Shown: positions 1 to 6,172 of the stretch, in pieces
Layout: the number at the start of each line of letters is the position of its first letter
Position numbering within the stretch: position 1 is the first letter of the stretch
Assembly: GCA_028718465.1 (NCBI GenBank)
Contig: JAQULX010000032.1
Coordinates: 1 to 6,538, forward strand
DNA: 6,538 nucleotides
Direction: 5' to 3'
Source of the DNA: Dehalococcoidales bacterium
Lineage (GTDB): Bacteria; Chloroflexota; Dehalococcoidia; Dehalococcoidales; UBA3254
The notes under the pieces: generated by a model
Told to the model about the DNA's origin: nothing
Database searches by the model: none
The model's input: the letters and a program-made list of their open reading frames with translations, nothing else
Position numbers and translations under genes: made by a program

Positions 1-22
1 GCTCGTTGTATAATGAATAGCG

Positions 23-90
23 GAACTGCGAAAGCTTATTTTCGCTATCAGCGAGCTTCACAAGATAAGTTTTACGCAGTTCTTATTTTT
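23..90 (+). terminator. Candidate rho-independent terminator or structured RNA 3' end of a gene left of the window
   Basis: GAACTGCG at 23-30 pairs perfectly with CGCAGTTC at 75-82. The next inner arms, AAGCTTAT (32-39) and ATAAGTTT (65-72), also pair with one G-U. Inside lies a third hairpin, TCGCT-ATC-AGCGA (42-54). The outer stem is followed directly by TTATTTTTT (82-90), a good U-tract for plus-strand transcripts. No U-tract follows the stem on the minus strand. An alternative pairing, GCGAAA (28-33) with TTTCGC (40-45), excludes part of the main stem. The stem is long and branched for a simple terminator, so it could be the 3' end of a small RNA. No gene served by it is visible in the window. 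Confidence 0.4.
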
Positions 91-98
91 TGTAAAAT

Positions 99-121
99 CT
101 TTAGACCAATTTTGTCTAAAG
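99..121 (-). terminator. Candidate weak terminator hairpin for the minus-strand operon
   Basis: This is a perfect 8-bp stem, CTTTAGAC (99-106) with GTCTAAAG (114-121), and a 7-nt loop. Read on the minus strand it is followed by ATTTTAC and then an A-rich run, so the U-tract is poor. On the plus strand no T-run follows. It lies about 300 nt past the stop codon of the glycoside hydrolase-like gene, which is far for a terminator. It could instead be a processing or pausing hairpin. Confidence 0.25.
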
Positions 122-257
122 TCCAAGAGTTTAATTATTGTTAATTAATCGTATTATTCCGGCTACTTGTCGTAAATCAACTTTTAGTACTATTTTGGGG
201 AAATTTATAGCATAAACGTAAGCGTACCTTCGTTTAGTGCCGTCACGAGGAGGAATA

Positions 258-368
258 ATGTCTATTAAATATCAGGAAAAGGGATAAGTGCAGATGGAGG
301 GGTGTCAGTCGATATTAGCAGACCGGTTGGATATTTATGAAGATATGGCGGTAAGAAAACATCAATAA
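258..368 (+). other. Very short ORF with strong RBS, interrupted by an in-frame TAA
   Basis: GAGGAGGA (247-254) sits 3 nt before ATG at 258, an excellent anti-SD match though closely spaced. The ORF encodes MSIKYQEKG and stops at TAA 285-287. The same frame reopens at once with GTG at 288 and runs 26 more codons, including ILADRLDIYEDMAVRKHQ, to TAA 366-368. I do not recognise either peptide. A short inverted repeat, TAAACG (213-218) with CGTTTA (231-236), lies just upstream. It could be a decayed small gene, a leader peptide or chance. Apart from this and the two hairpins nearer the left edge, I see nothing definable in 1-418. Confidence 0.2.
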
Positions 369-418
369 TATGTTGTTTAAAGAGGTCTCTTATGGAAGCT
401 GCCTGCTGCGGACGGAAT

Positions 419-2122
419 TCATTGGAGTGAAAGTATGTGGTTAATCATGTCTTCACGGATGGAGTCAAGGTCGATTTGTGTCAGGTCGGACTGCTTCAAA
501 CCAGCCAGCCAGTTTTCAGCAGCGGACGTATCTTTTCCATTCTCTTTAGCTGATTTTATGGTATCAAGAAGGGTGGTTAAATACTTTATATCATTTACTC
601 CTTCTCTGAACCCTTCCCATTGTATGGTATCAATCACTCCGTCAATTGTCGGGTAAGTGAAAACTTCATCTCTGTAATGTACATTATCGAAGTCATTCCA
701 GATATTGCTAAATCCATATTGATAGGCCCAATCCATGGAGCCATCATAGTCTTTCTGCCATAATAACAGGCCATAGTTCCTTCTGTAAGTTTCCGGAAGC
801 TCTACCCCGACTTGAGGGTTGGCATAGCTGAATATTTGATGACCGGATGAATGCCATTTGGCCGCTTCTGTTTCGCTGGGTTCATCCTGGCAGATGAGTA
901 AATCCGTAATATCTCCCATTAAAGCGTAGTTTCCCGGATCATCTCCCTGGGGTGGTCTCCCGGCTACAAATATCTTTCCACCCGCTTCTCTAATTGCCTG
1001 CCAGCTCGTTCTCTGGTCGGTCAGTTCGGTCCCGGAAGCCTCATCGATACCATAAAAGTAGACCTCGCCGATTCCGTGCTGTTGAGCCTGCGCAATAACT
1101 TCGACAACCTTATCAACAGGTTGGTATCCCCAGGGCGTCAGGCCAAGGTAGTAGAGCGACTCCTTATCCATGCCCAGGTCATTTCTAATTGCAATGACCC
1201 TGTCAAATAACTCAGTGCCGAAGTCCTGGTAAACAGTTGGATTGGTAACCCCATGATCCAGGAGGTTCTGCATTTCGTTCTTAAACTGCTCTTCGCTTTT
1301 AAAATAACTTGAAATGCTTCCTTGAGGCTGATCAGAATCCAGTACCCCCGTATAATACAGGCTATATGTTAACAAAGGGTCGGAAAGAGTGATAGGGAGG
1401 ACCTCAAGGTTAATAACGATCCTGTCCACAGTCCCTTCGCGGCTCGTCAAAGTAATTTTACCGGAATACTTCCCGTGAACAGCATTCCGGGGGATTTCCA
1501 CTGTAATCCAGAACTGCTGATTTATTCCTGCTTTGATATCTACCGGCAGGAGGTCAGCGCTGTCCTGGACCGGCAGCTCGGCGACGGTAAAAGGCATCAC
1601 CATCTGAACATCTTTATTCGGGTCGCTAATCCACTTATATGTGCCATCTTTTAGCTTGAGATAGTTCTCTCCATCCTGAACCTTGACCAGGGAATCGTCC
1701 TTTAGCAATAGTTCGGGGGTCAGGACTTTGGAGTCCGTCTCACGAACACCTACACCGGCCTGATACCAGGTTTTGACGATGCGTATGTCGACCGAATTAC
1801 TGCCGATCTTTCCCCGGGGGCCGGTGAAGTCGCTCACTTTTGCTGTCAGAGAAGAGATGTCGTTGATCGCATGAAGAACAAAACTCGCCGGCCTGTACTC
1901 GCCGGGAGAACCCTTGATATCGATGACGTTAGACATATACCGGTTAGGGATTGTGTCGGTCGGAAGCACTTTATCATCAGTAATAGCCGGGTAGACATAG
2001 CATACGGAAATATCCAGATAATCTTCGTCAACATCGCGAAGAAATAAAAAAAATACACTAACAAGGCCTATGAAAAGGAGTGCGACCGCTATTATTGTGC
2101 CGAACAGTATATTCTGTTTCAA
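419..2122 (-). CDS. Membrane-anchored glycoside hydrolase-like protein (GH123/DUF4091 type)
   Basis: A 567-residue protein with one N-terminal hydrophobic segment (about residues 5-28) and an acidic stretch right after it. This predicts a signal anchor with the rest outside the cytoplasm. Residues about 70-245 look like the beta-sandwich domain that precedes GH123/DUF4091 catalytic domains (motif GEYRPASFVLHA at about 74-85). The remainder looks like the TIM-barrel and DUF4091 region. It contains YFYGIDEASG (355-364), whose adjacent D360-E361 matches the Asp-Glu pair used by GH123 enzymes in substrate-assisted catalysis. It ends with the typical IQWEGFREGVNDIKYL (500-515). Known GH123 members are beta-N-acetylgalactosaminidases; the substrate here is not determined. 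The start is TTG at 2122, with a weak GGGA 8 nt upstream. An in-frame TGA lies farther upstream with no ATG or GTG between. It lies 58 bp downstream of the formyltransferase-like gene and is probably its operon partner. The fold call is fairly firm, the activity inferred. Confidence 0.8.
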   Translation of the reverse strand: MKQNILFGTIIAVALLFIGLVSVFFLFLRDVDEDYLDISVCYVYPAITDDKVLPTDTIPNRYMSNVIDIKGSPGEYRPASFVLHAINDISSLTAKVSDFTGPRGKIGSNSVDIRIVKTWYQAGVGVRETDSKVLTPELLLKDDSLVKVQDGENYLKLKDGTYKWISDPNKDVQMVMPFTVAELPVQDSADLLPVDIKAGINQQFWITVEIPRNAVHGKYSGKITLTSREGTVDRIVINLEVLPITLSDPLLTYSLYYTGVLDSDQPQGSISSYFKSEEQFKNEMQNLLDHGVTNPTVYQDFGTELFDRVIAIRNDLGMDKESLYYLGLTPWGYQPVDKVVEVIAQAQQHGIGEVYFYGIDEASGTELTDQRTSWQAIREAGGKIFVAGRPPQGDDPGNYALMGDITDLLICQDEPSETEAAKWHSSGHQIFSYANPQVGVELPETYRRNYGLLLWQKDYDGSMDWAYQYGFSNIWNDFDNVHYRDEVFTYPTIDGVIDTIQWEGFREGVNDIKYLTTLLDTIKSAKENGKDTSAAENWLAGLKQSDLTQIDLDSIREDMINHILSLQ

Positions 2123-2180
2123 GTCAAATATCCCGTAAAAGTTGATTGCGAACGAAAATACATATCAGTTTGAAGTTCGG

Positions 2181-3872
2181 TCATTGAATACTTTCAACAC
2201 GGTAGAAATCGTAAACGGTGTACTCTCCGTTGCTGTGGAGATGATGACATCCCTTTAGCCCGGGAAAGAATTCCGGAGTAATTGAAGCGATCTCTTGCTC
2301 AATATATGAAGAAGGGGTCAATTCTTTTATCCGGGCCATCGTAAATGCCGCTCCATAACTATTGAATCCCTGTTTTTGCCGTACTCTTACAGGCGAGTTG
2401 CCTGAAATATCCAGAATTCCCCCGTTTCTGGCTTTGTTAGAATCGAAGACCAGTGGACTTGAGGCATGAAGAATCCATGCATCAGATAATGGATCGGAGT
2501 TATAATAAGCCACTAACTTTGAGTTAAAATCAAGGCCTCCTTCAATGACCATGTTAGTGAATAACCACCAGAGGTTATTATGTTTAAATACCATAGAGTC
2601 CACTGCTGAACAATCCTTCATTATGTCCTTGTAATGTTGCCATTTCATGGGGAATTCCATGCATTTGTAAAGCCTGATAGAATTCGATTCAAATGTCTCC
2701 GGAATCATAAACAATTCATTTTTGTACTCAAATAAAAAGGGAAATGACATGTGAAAAGGTTCTTCCAGAACCGGCCCGAGTATTTTATAGTTTTTCTTGT
2801 CAATAATCTCAATAGCGCTTATGCATCCCCTTGATTGTTCGAAAGAAAAATCCTCGACAAATATGATCGTCCTGTTATTTTTGGTAACTACGAAGGGGTC
2901 CGCGAAGAAATGACGGCGAATATTTTTTATTTGAGTTCCTTTTCGCAATACTGCGTTGCTCCAGTGCCCGTTTAAATAGGCGACATGCCACCTGTCACGC
3001 CTGCGTAAAATAAAGAAGTTAATTATGGTTTTAATGAACAACGCTGATGTGCGAAAAACATAATTTATCGACTGAATGATTGATGGAGTCCTGTAAAGCT
3101 TGCCGCTAAAGGGAATTTTTTCTTCGTATGGCGGCAAGACTCCTTTCTCCGCATAGTCCAAAATAAGTTTTGCCATATACGGATTCGATTCGTTTAAAAG
3201 AGCCAATATATTTTCTGTAAATGAGCGGCGAGTCGATATCTCACCCCGGAACAATACCTCCCCGCCGTCAATCTCTTCATTTAACTGCTGAATTATAAAA
3301 CCCGTCGAAGGTTTTCGGTAATATACTTCCCAAAAACCCGGAGGGCCTCCTCGATTCCAGTGATTATCACCGTGATGGAATGAAATTATACCCGCTTCGG
3401 ATGAATTAAGTATCTTCCCCTTGAAAATGCCCCCTGCATTAGCCCTTACCATAAGATCCAGGTTCAGCGATTTAATTTTCTTTATATCCTCATCGCTGTA
3501 TCTGACCAGGAGACCGGAAGCGGAATAAACAGGGTCCAGACAGATAACAGGATTCCTGGTAAATTCGTCTATATTAAATCGTTTATCGACAGCGAGTATT
3601 CCCTGATTTTTTGTAAGAAGGAACAACATCTTCCTTTCGAGTATCTCTAATCGCCCGAAAAAAACAGATGCCGCAAATCGCCAGAACCCCTGGCTTTTAA
3701 TGTTACGCCTGATTTTAGTCCACAGGCCGGATTTTTCAGCCGGATTGTTATTTAAAAGGTAATATAACTGGACTTTGTCACTTTTAGCCAATTCACGAAT
3801 AGTATCATAATTATATCTATCGCAATCAGTAGAACTGAGTAAAATCCCGATTTTTTTCACACTGTTCTCCAT
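2181..3872 (-). CDS. Formyltransferase-like / GINT1-N-like beta-propeller fusion protein
   Basis: A 563-residue protein with no signal peptide, probably cytoplasmic. Residues about 130-250 resemble the formyl transferase N-terminal catalytic domain. GIISFHHGDNHWNRGGPPGF (161-180) occupies the place of the classical N-x-H...RG loop. EEIDGGEVLF (199-208) supplies the conserved catalytic-type Asp (D202). The classical Asn is Ser here (S164-F-H166). Residues about 294-563 resemble the N-terminal domain of plant glucosamine inositolphosphorylceramide transferase 1, a GH43-like five-bladed propeller: FFADPF (322-327), IFVEDF (337-342), HMSFPFLFEYKNELFMIPET (374-393), VDSMVF (424-429) and WWLF (435-438). 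Related formyltransferases transfer formyl from N10-formyl-tetrahydrofolate to amino sugars, often nucleotide-linked. This role is inferred. ATG at 3872 follows AAAAGG with 5-nt spacing. It is the first gene of a likely two-gene minus-strand operon. A basic hydrophobic linker (about 271-293) could be a membrane-contacting helix. Confidence 0.78.
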   Translation of the reverse strand: MENSVKKIGILLSSTDCDRYNYDTIRELAKSDKVQLYYLLNNNPAEKSGLWTKIRRNIKSQGFWRFAASVFFGRLEILERKMLFLLTKNQGILAVDKRFNIDEFTRNPVICLDPVYSASGLLVRYSDEDIKKIKSLNLDLMVRANAGGIFKGKILNSSEAGIISFHHGDNHWNRGGPPGFWEVYYRKPSTGFIIQQLNEEIDGGEVLFRGEISTRRSFTENILALLNESNPYMAKLILDYAEKGVLPPYEEKIPFSGKLYRTPSIIQSINYVFRTSALFIKTIINFFILRRRDRWHVAYLNGHWSNAVLRKGTQIKNIRRHFFADPFVVTKNNRTIIFVEDFSFEQSRGCISAIEIIDKKNYKILGPVLEEPFHMSFPFLFEYKNELFMIPETFESNSIRLYKCMEFPMKWQHYKDIMKDCSAVDSMVFKHNNLWWLFTNMVIEGGLDFNSKLVAYYNSDPLSDAWILHASSPLVFDSNKARNGGILDISGNSPVRVRQKQGFNSYGAAFTMARIKELTPSSYIEQEIASITPEFFPGLKGCHHLHSNGEYTVYDFYRVESIQ

Positions 3873-3874
3873 GT

Positions 3875-3915
3875 GCGCCTTTTATTTGACTTATACCGTC
3901 TTTGATTAAAGGCGC
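3875..3915 (-). promoter_or_regulatory. Inverted repeat flanking the promoter/RBS region of the formyltransferase-like gene
   Basis: GCGCCTTT (3875-3882) and AAAGGCGC (3908-3915) form a perfect 8-bp inverted repeat with centres 33 bp apart, close to three helical turns. Between them on the minus strand is TATAAG (complement of 3890-3895), a possible -10 element 18 nt upstream of the ATG. No good -35 is seen. One arm overlaps the AAAAGG ribosome binding site just before the ATG at 3872. It could therefore be an operator pair, or, if transcription starts farther upstream, an mRNA hairpin that hides the ribosome binding site. The repeat is seen directly; the role is inferred. Confidence 0.35.
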
Positions 3916-3927
3916 CGGACCGAAAAT

Positions 3928-4029
3928 AAACTGTTATTGGGATCATTATGAGGTTATGCTACTTGATTAGTCAAGCTTGCAGCTTGACTAATTGAATCAT
4001 ATGATCTCATAATATTCAAAATACAGTTT
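3928..4029. repeat. Long imperfect palindrome of about 102 bp in the divergent intergenic region
   Basis: Three nested pairs of arms share nearly one centre. The inner pair is a perfect 12-bp stem, ATTAGTCAAGCT (3966-3977) and AGCTTGACTAAT (3981-3992), with a TGC loop. The middle pair is ATTATGAG (3945-3952) with CTCATAAT (4006-4013), on exactly the same centre (3979). The outer pair is AAACTGTTATT (3928-3938) with AATACAGTTT (4020-4029), one base missing in the right arm. Between the inner and middle arms most non-Watson-Crick positions are G-U on the plus strand. The structure lies between two divergent starts, so it is unlikely to be an ordinary terminator. It could be a MITE-like or REP-like palindrome or a structured 5' leader. 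No clear target-site duplication was seen. Confidence 0.7.
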
Positions 4030-4056
4030 GAATTGATGCGTCTTTGAAAGTATTTA
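4028..4056 (+). promoter_or_regulatory. Weak candidate sigma70-type promoter for the small membrane protein gene
   Basis: TTGAAT (4028-4033) and TATTTA (4051-4056) are 17 bp apart. They match TTGACA and TATAAT at 4 and 3 positions. Transcription would start about 14 nt before the ATG at 4078. The -35-like box overlaps the right end of the long palindrome. In AT-rich DNA this could easily be chance, and an archaeal host would use different signals. Confidence 0.18.
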
Positions 4057-4077
4057 TTTTTGTTGTGAAAATAATAC

Positions 4078-4329
4078 ATGGTAGAATATATTAAACTTTT
4101 TTTATATCTTATAATCGGCTTTGGAATTGTTAATATCTTAATGATATTACTTGGGCATGAGGATGCTTTCGCCTACGTTATTGGCAACTGCGTGATCTTC
4201 CTGATAATAACGCTTTTTACCGTAGACTTTAGTCCGAGATTCAAATCAGTCCTGAATTATTTAAATGCGGTCGTCTTTGTAGTCTTTTTTGTAGCCTTTA
4301 TCCTGAAAATATATCAAATTATTATTTAA
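4078..4329 (+). CDS. Small three-helix membrane protein of unknown function
   Basis: This is an 83-residue, very hydrophobic protein with three likely transmembrane segments at about residues 5-24, 31-49 and 62-82. Short polar loops (GHED at 26-29, DFSPRFKS at 50-57) separate them. I do not recognise the family. The start is ATG at 4078, and no clear Shine-Dalgarno is visible upstream, which may suggest a very short leader. It ends 37 bp before the 601-residue membrane protein gene on the same strand and is probably co-transcribed with it. A role as an accessory subunit or stabiliser of that protein is possible but rests on position only. A coding function is likely because the frame is a clean membrane-protein sequence of sensible composition. 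Confidence 0.65.
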   Translation: MVEYIKLFLYLIIGFGIVNILMILLGHEDAFAYVIGNCVIFLIITLFTVDFSPRFKSVLNYLNAVVFVVFFVAFILKIYQIII

Positions 4330-4356
4330 ATTCGACATAACAGGGAAGCCAAATCG

Positions 4357-4395
4357 ATGGAGGTATTTGACGATTTTAATAACGCAAGTCGATAA
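4357..4395 (+). other. Overlapping mini-ORF and RBS deciding the start of the 601-residue gene
   Basis: GGAGG at 4359-4363 lies only 3 nt before the TTG at 4367 that opens the long frame. ATG at 4357 overlaps this GGAGG, has its own SD-like AGGGAAG (4342-4348) with 8-nt spacing, and opens a different frame of 12 codons ending at TAA 4393-4395. The long frame has no ATG until about residue 77. Either the long gene starts at TTG, or a one-base change near its 5' end separates it from the ATG, or the mini-ORF is a coupled leader. TTG is the simplest reading. Confidence 0.35.
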
Positions 4396-6172
4396 AATTC
4401 TGGCCGTAATATCTTCGATTGGTATTTTAATAGTTTCAATAATTATTTTAAATACACCTCCCGCTTCGGTATATGAATTAACTATTTATGATGCCTATCC
4501 TTTCGGTTTGTGGTTTTTTATCTCGGTCAGTATCATTTCCGGGATACTGATCCTGATACGCAACTCTTTGTCCTCAGAGCCGTCACGATGGTGGATGGCA
4601 GGTCTCGGTCTGGTTATTTTATCGAACTTTATTTTATTGGGACTGCCCTCTTTTAGAGGATACGGATTTTGGCCCGCCGGTGATGGTTTGACTCATATCG
4701 GAATGATGAAGGACATCATCCTTACCGGACATTTTGGCGATCAGAACTATTATCCGGTTTTGCATTTGCTGGGAGCAAGTTTGTTAGAAGTAACCGGTTT
4801 GACCGAGACCGGGGTAGCCAACCTGATATTGATTACCTGGAATATATTATTTCTAACCGGCACATATTTGTTATCACTGGTAATTACCGATAATAAAAGA
4901 AAAGCCCTGTTAATTACGGCATTAGCCAGTCCTTTGATATTTTCCCACCTGCATGTGTTGATACACCCGTCAGTAGGTTCCATCTTACTGATGCCGCTGC
5001 TCTTCTATTTCGTATTTAAATCAAAGTACCTCTACATTTACCGAAAAAGCTACATAGCCTTATCAATACTGTTAAGCATAGTTATTGTATATATGCATCC
5101 GGTATCCTGTTTGTATGCCATCATAATATTAGTCACCTTTAATGTGGCCTCAACTTTATACAAACGTTTTAACAAGGCTGAAAATGATATTGACGCAAGA
5201 ACTTTTCCAACCCTGAGCAGCTATAATCTTCCCCTTATCATGTTCATTGTTTTTTGCGGATGGTATCTTTCGAATAGCTCTCTTGAATGGAATATAAGAG
5301 CGGTTTACCTTTTTCTATCCCAGGAAAACGCCGAATCCCTTTTTGGAGTTCAAACCGGATTTTTAAACACAGCGAATATTTCCTTCTGGCAGACTATAAA
5401 CCTGTTTATCAATAAATACGGGGCAATATTTGCCTATTTTGGGCTTTCGATAATAGCAGGTATATCGATTTTTCTATTGGTCATTAAAAGGAAAATGCTC
5501 TATGGAGAATCCTCGTTCATTTTCGTCGGCGCGTTAGTAGTGGCATTCGCGGCTTCAGCCTTTTCACTATGGGGATTTACAGGTGAGCTGGACCCGACCA
5601 GGGTGGCGAGATTCGCAATACTGATTACACCCATAATCATCGGGTTGCTGTTTTCTAATCTGTTACAAAACAGGATACTTTACGGCTTTTTAACGATTAT
5701 TATAATAGCGGTAAGTATTTTAAGCGTATTGAACGTCTATGGATCGCCCAGGACCATTGAACTCAACTTACAGGTTACCAGAATGCAAATAGCGGGGACC
5801 GGATGGTTTTTAAATAATCAAAATAAAAATATTATGGCTGTAGACATCAATGGAGATTTATATCGCTATGAAGATTTCCATTTCGGATATCAAACGAGGC
5901 CGTTTGACAGGGCCCAGGTATATCCTTCGGTTATGCCAACACAATTCGGATATGATCAAAACAGCTCATTACCTGAAACTATCGATTCCGACTCAGCGTA
6001 CTTGCTGACCAGTAAATCCAGCAGGGTAAATATTATGGTTGTTCCAGAAAATGTCAGGCATAAAGCCCGCGACTATGGAAACCAGGGATTTGCCCGGCTT
6101 ATGACGGACCCATCAGTTAACCTGATATATGTTAACGGTGAATTTGAAGCCTGGAAAGTATACGAGAGGTAG
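4367..6172 (+). CDS. Polytopic membrane protein with GT-C glycosyltransferase-like architecture
   Basis: A 601-residue protein with roughly 11-13 hydrophobic segments through about residue 457. A polar C-terminal domain of about 144 residues (458-601) follows and is probably extracytoplasmic. GYGFWPAGDGLTHIG (98-112) follows the third segment, with D106 and H110 in the predicted first outer loop, where GT-C glycosyltransferases carry a catalytic or metal-binding acidic residue. Other notable spots are HLHVLIHPS (194-202), YMHPVS (242-247) and DPTRVARFAI (409-418), the last resembling the R-rich junction before late helices in such enzymes. If GT-C, it would transfer a sugar from a polyprenyl-phosphate carrier outside the membrane. 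This is inferred from architecture; no specific family is certain. The start is TTG at 4367 with GGAGG at short spacing. It is downstream of the small membrane protein gene, and its 3' end overlaps the opposing kinase gene by 41 bp. Confidence 0.75.
   Translation: MTILITQVDKILAVISSIGILIVSIIILNTPPASVYELTIYDAYPFGLWFFISVSIISGILILIRNSLSSEPSRWWMAGLGLVILSNFILLGLPSFRGYGFWPAGDGLTHIGMMKDIILTGHFGDQNYYPVLHLLGASLLEVTGLTETGVANLILITWNILFLTGTYLLSLVITDNKRKALLITALASPLIFSHLHVLIHPSVGSILLMPLLFYFVFKSKYLYIYRKSYIALSILLSIVIVYMHPVSCLYAIIILVTFNVASTLYKRFNKAENDIDARTFPTLSSYNLPLIMFIVFCGWYLSNSSLEWNIRAVYLFLSQENAESLFGVQTGFLNTANISFWQTINLFINKYGAIFAYFGLSIIAGISIFLLVIKRKMLYGESSFIFVGALVVAFAASAFSLWGFTGELDPTRVARFAILITPIIIGLLFSNLLQNRILYGFLTIIIIAVSILSVLNVYGSPRTIELNLQVTRMQIAGTGWFLNNQNKNIMAVDINGDLYRYEDFHFGYQTRPFDRAQVYPSVMPTQFGYDQNSSLPETIDSDSAYLLTSKSSRVNIMVVPENVRHKARDYGNQGFARLMTDPSVNLIYVNGEFEAWKVYER

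Noticed and set aside
16..90. Possible tRNA or integron attC site
   Set aside because: No acceptor, anticodon or T-loop pattern fits a tRNA, and the ends lack the attC core sites (GTTRRRY and its partner).
392..430. Twelve-codon plus-strand ORF with AGAGG upstream
   Set aside because: Too short to support, with a biased Cys/Ala sequence, and it overlaps the end of the opposing gene.
435..656. Plus-strand ORF of 73 codons opposite the end of the glycoside hydrolase-like gene
   Set aside because: It lies wholly antisense to a well-supported coding region, its composition follows from the other strand, and it shows no recognisable motif.
1846..2064. Minus-strand ORF of 72 codons inside the glycoside hydrolase-like gene in another frame
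   Set aside because: It overlaps the conserved N-terminal domain of the real gene and has no independent support.
3928..4029. Ordinary intrinsic terminator
   Set aside because: Both flanking genes start here rather than end, and no good T-run follows the hairpin on either strand.
4750..4983. Minus-strand ORF of 77 codons opposite the 601-residue membrane protein gene
   Set aside because: It is fully antisense to a clear membrane-protein gene and resembles no protein family I know.
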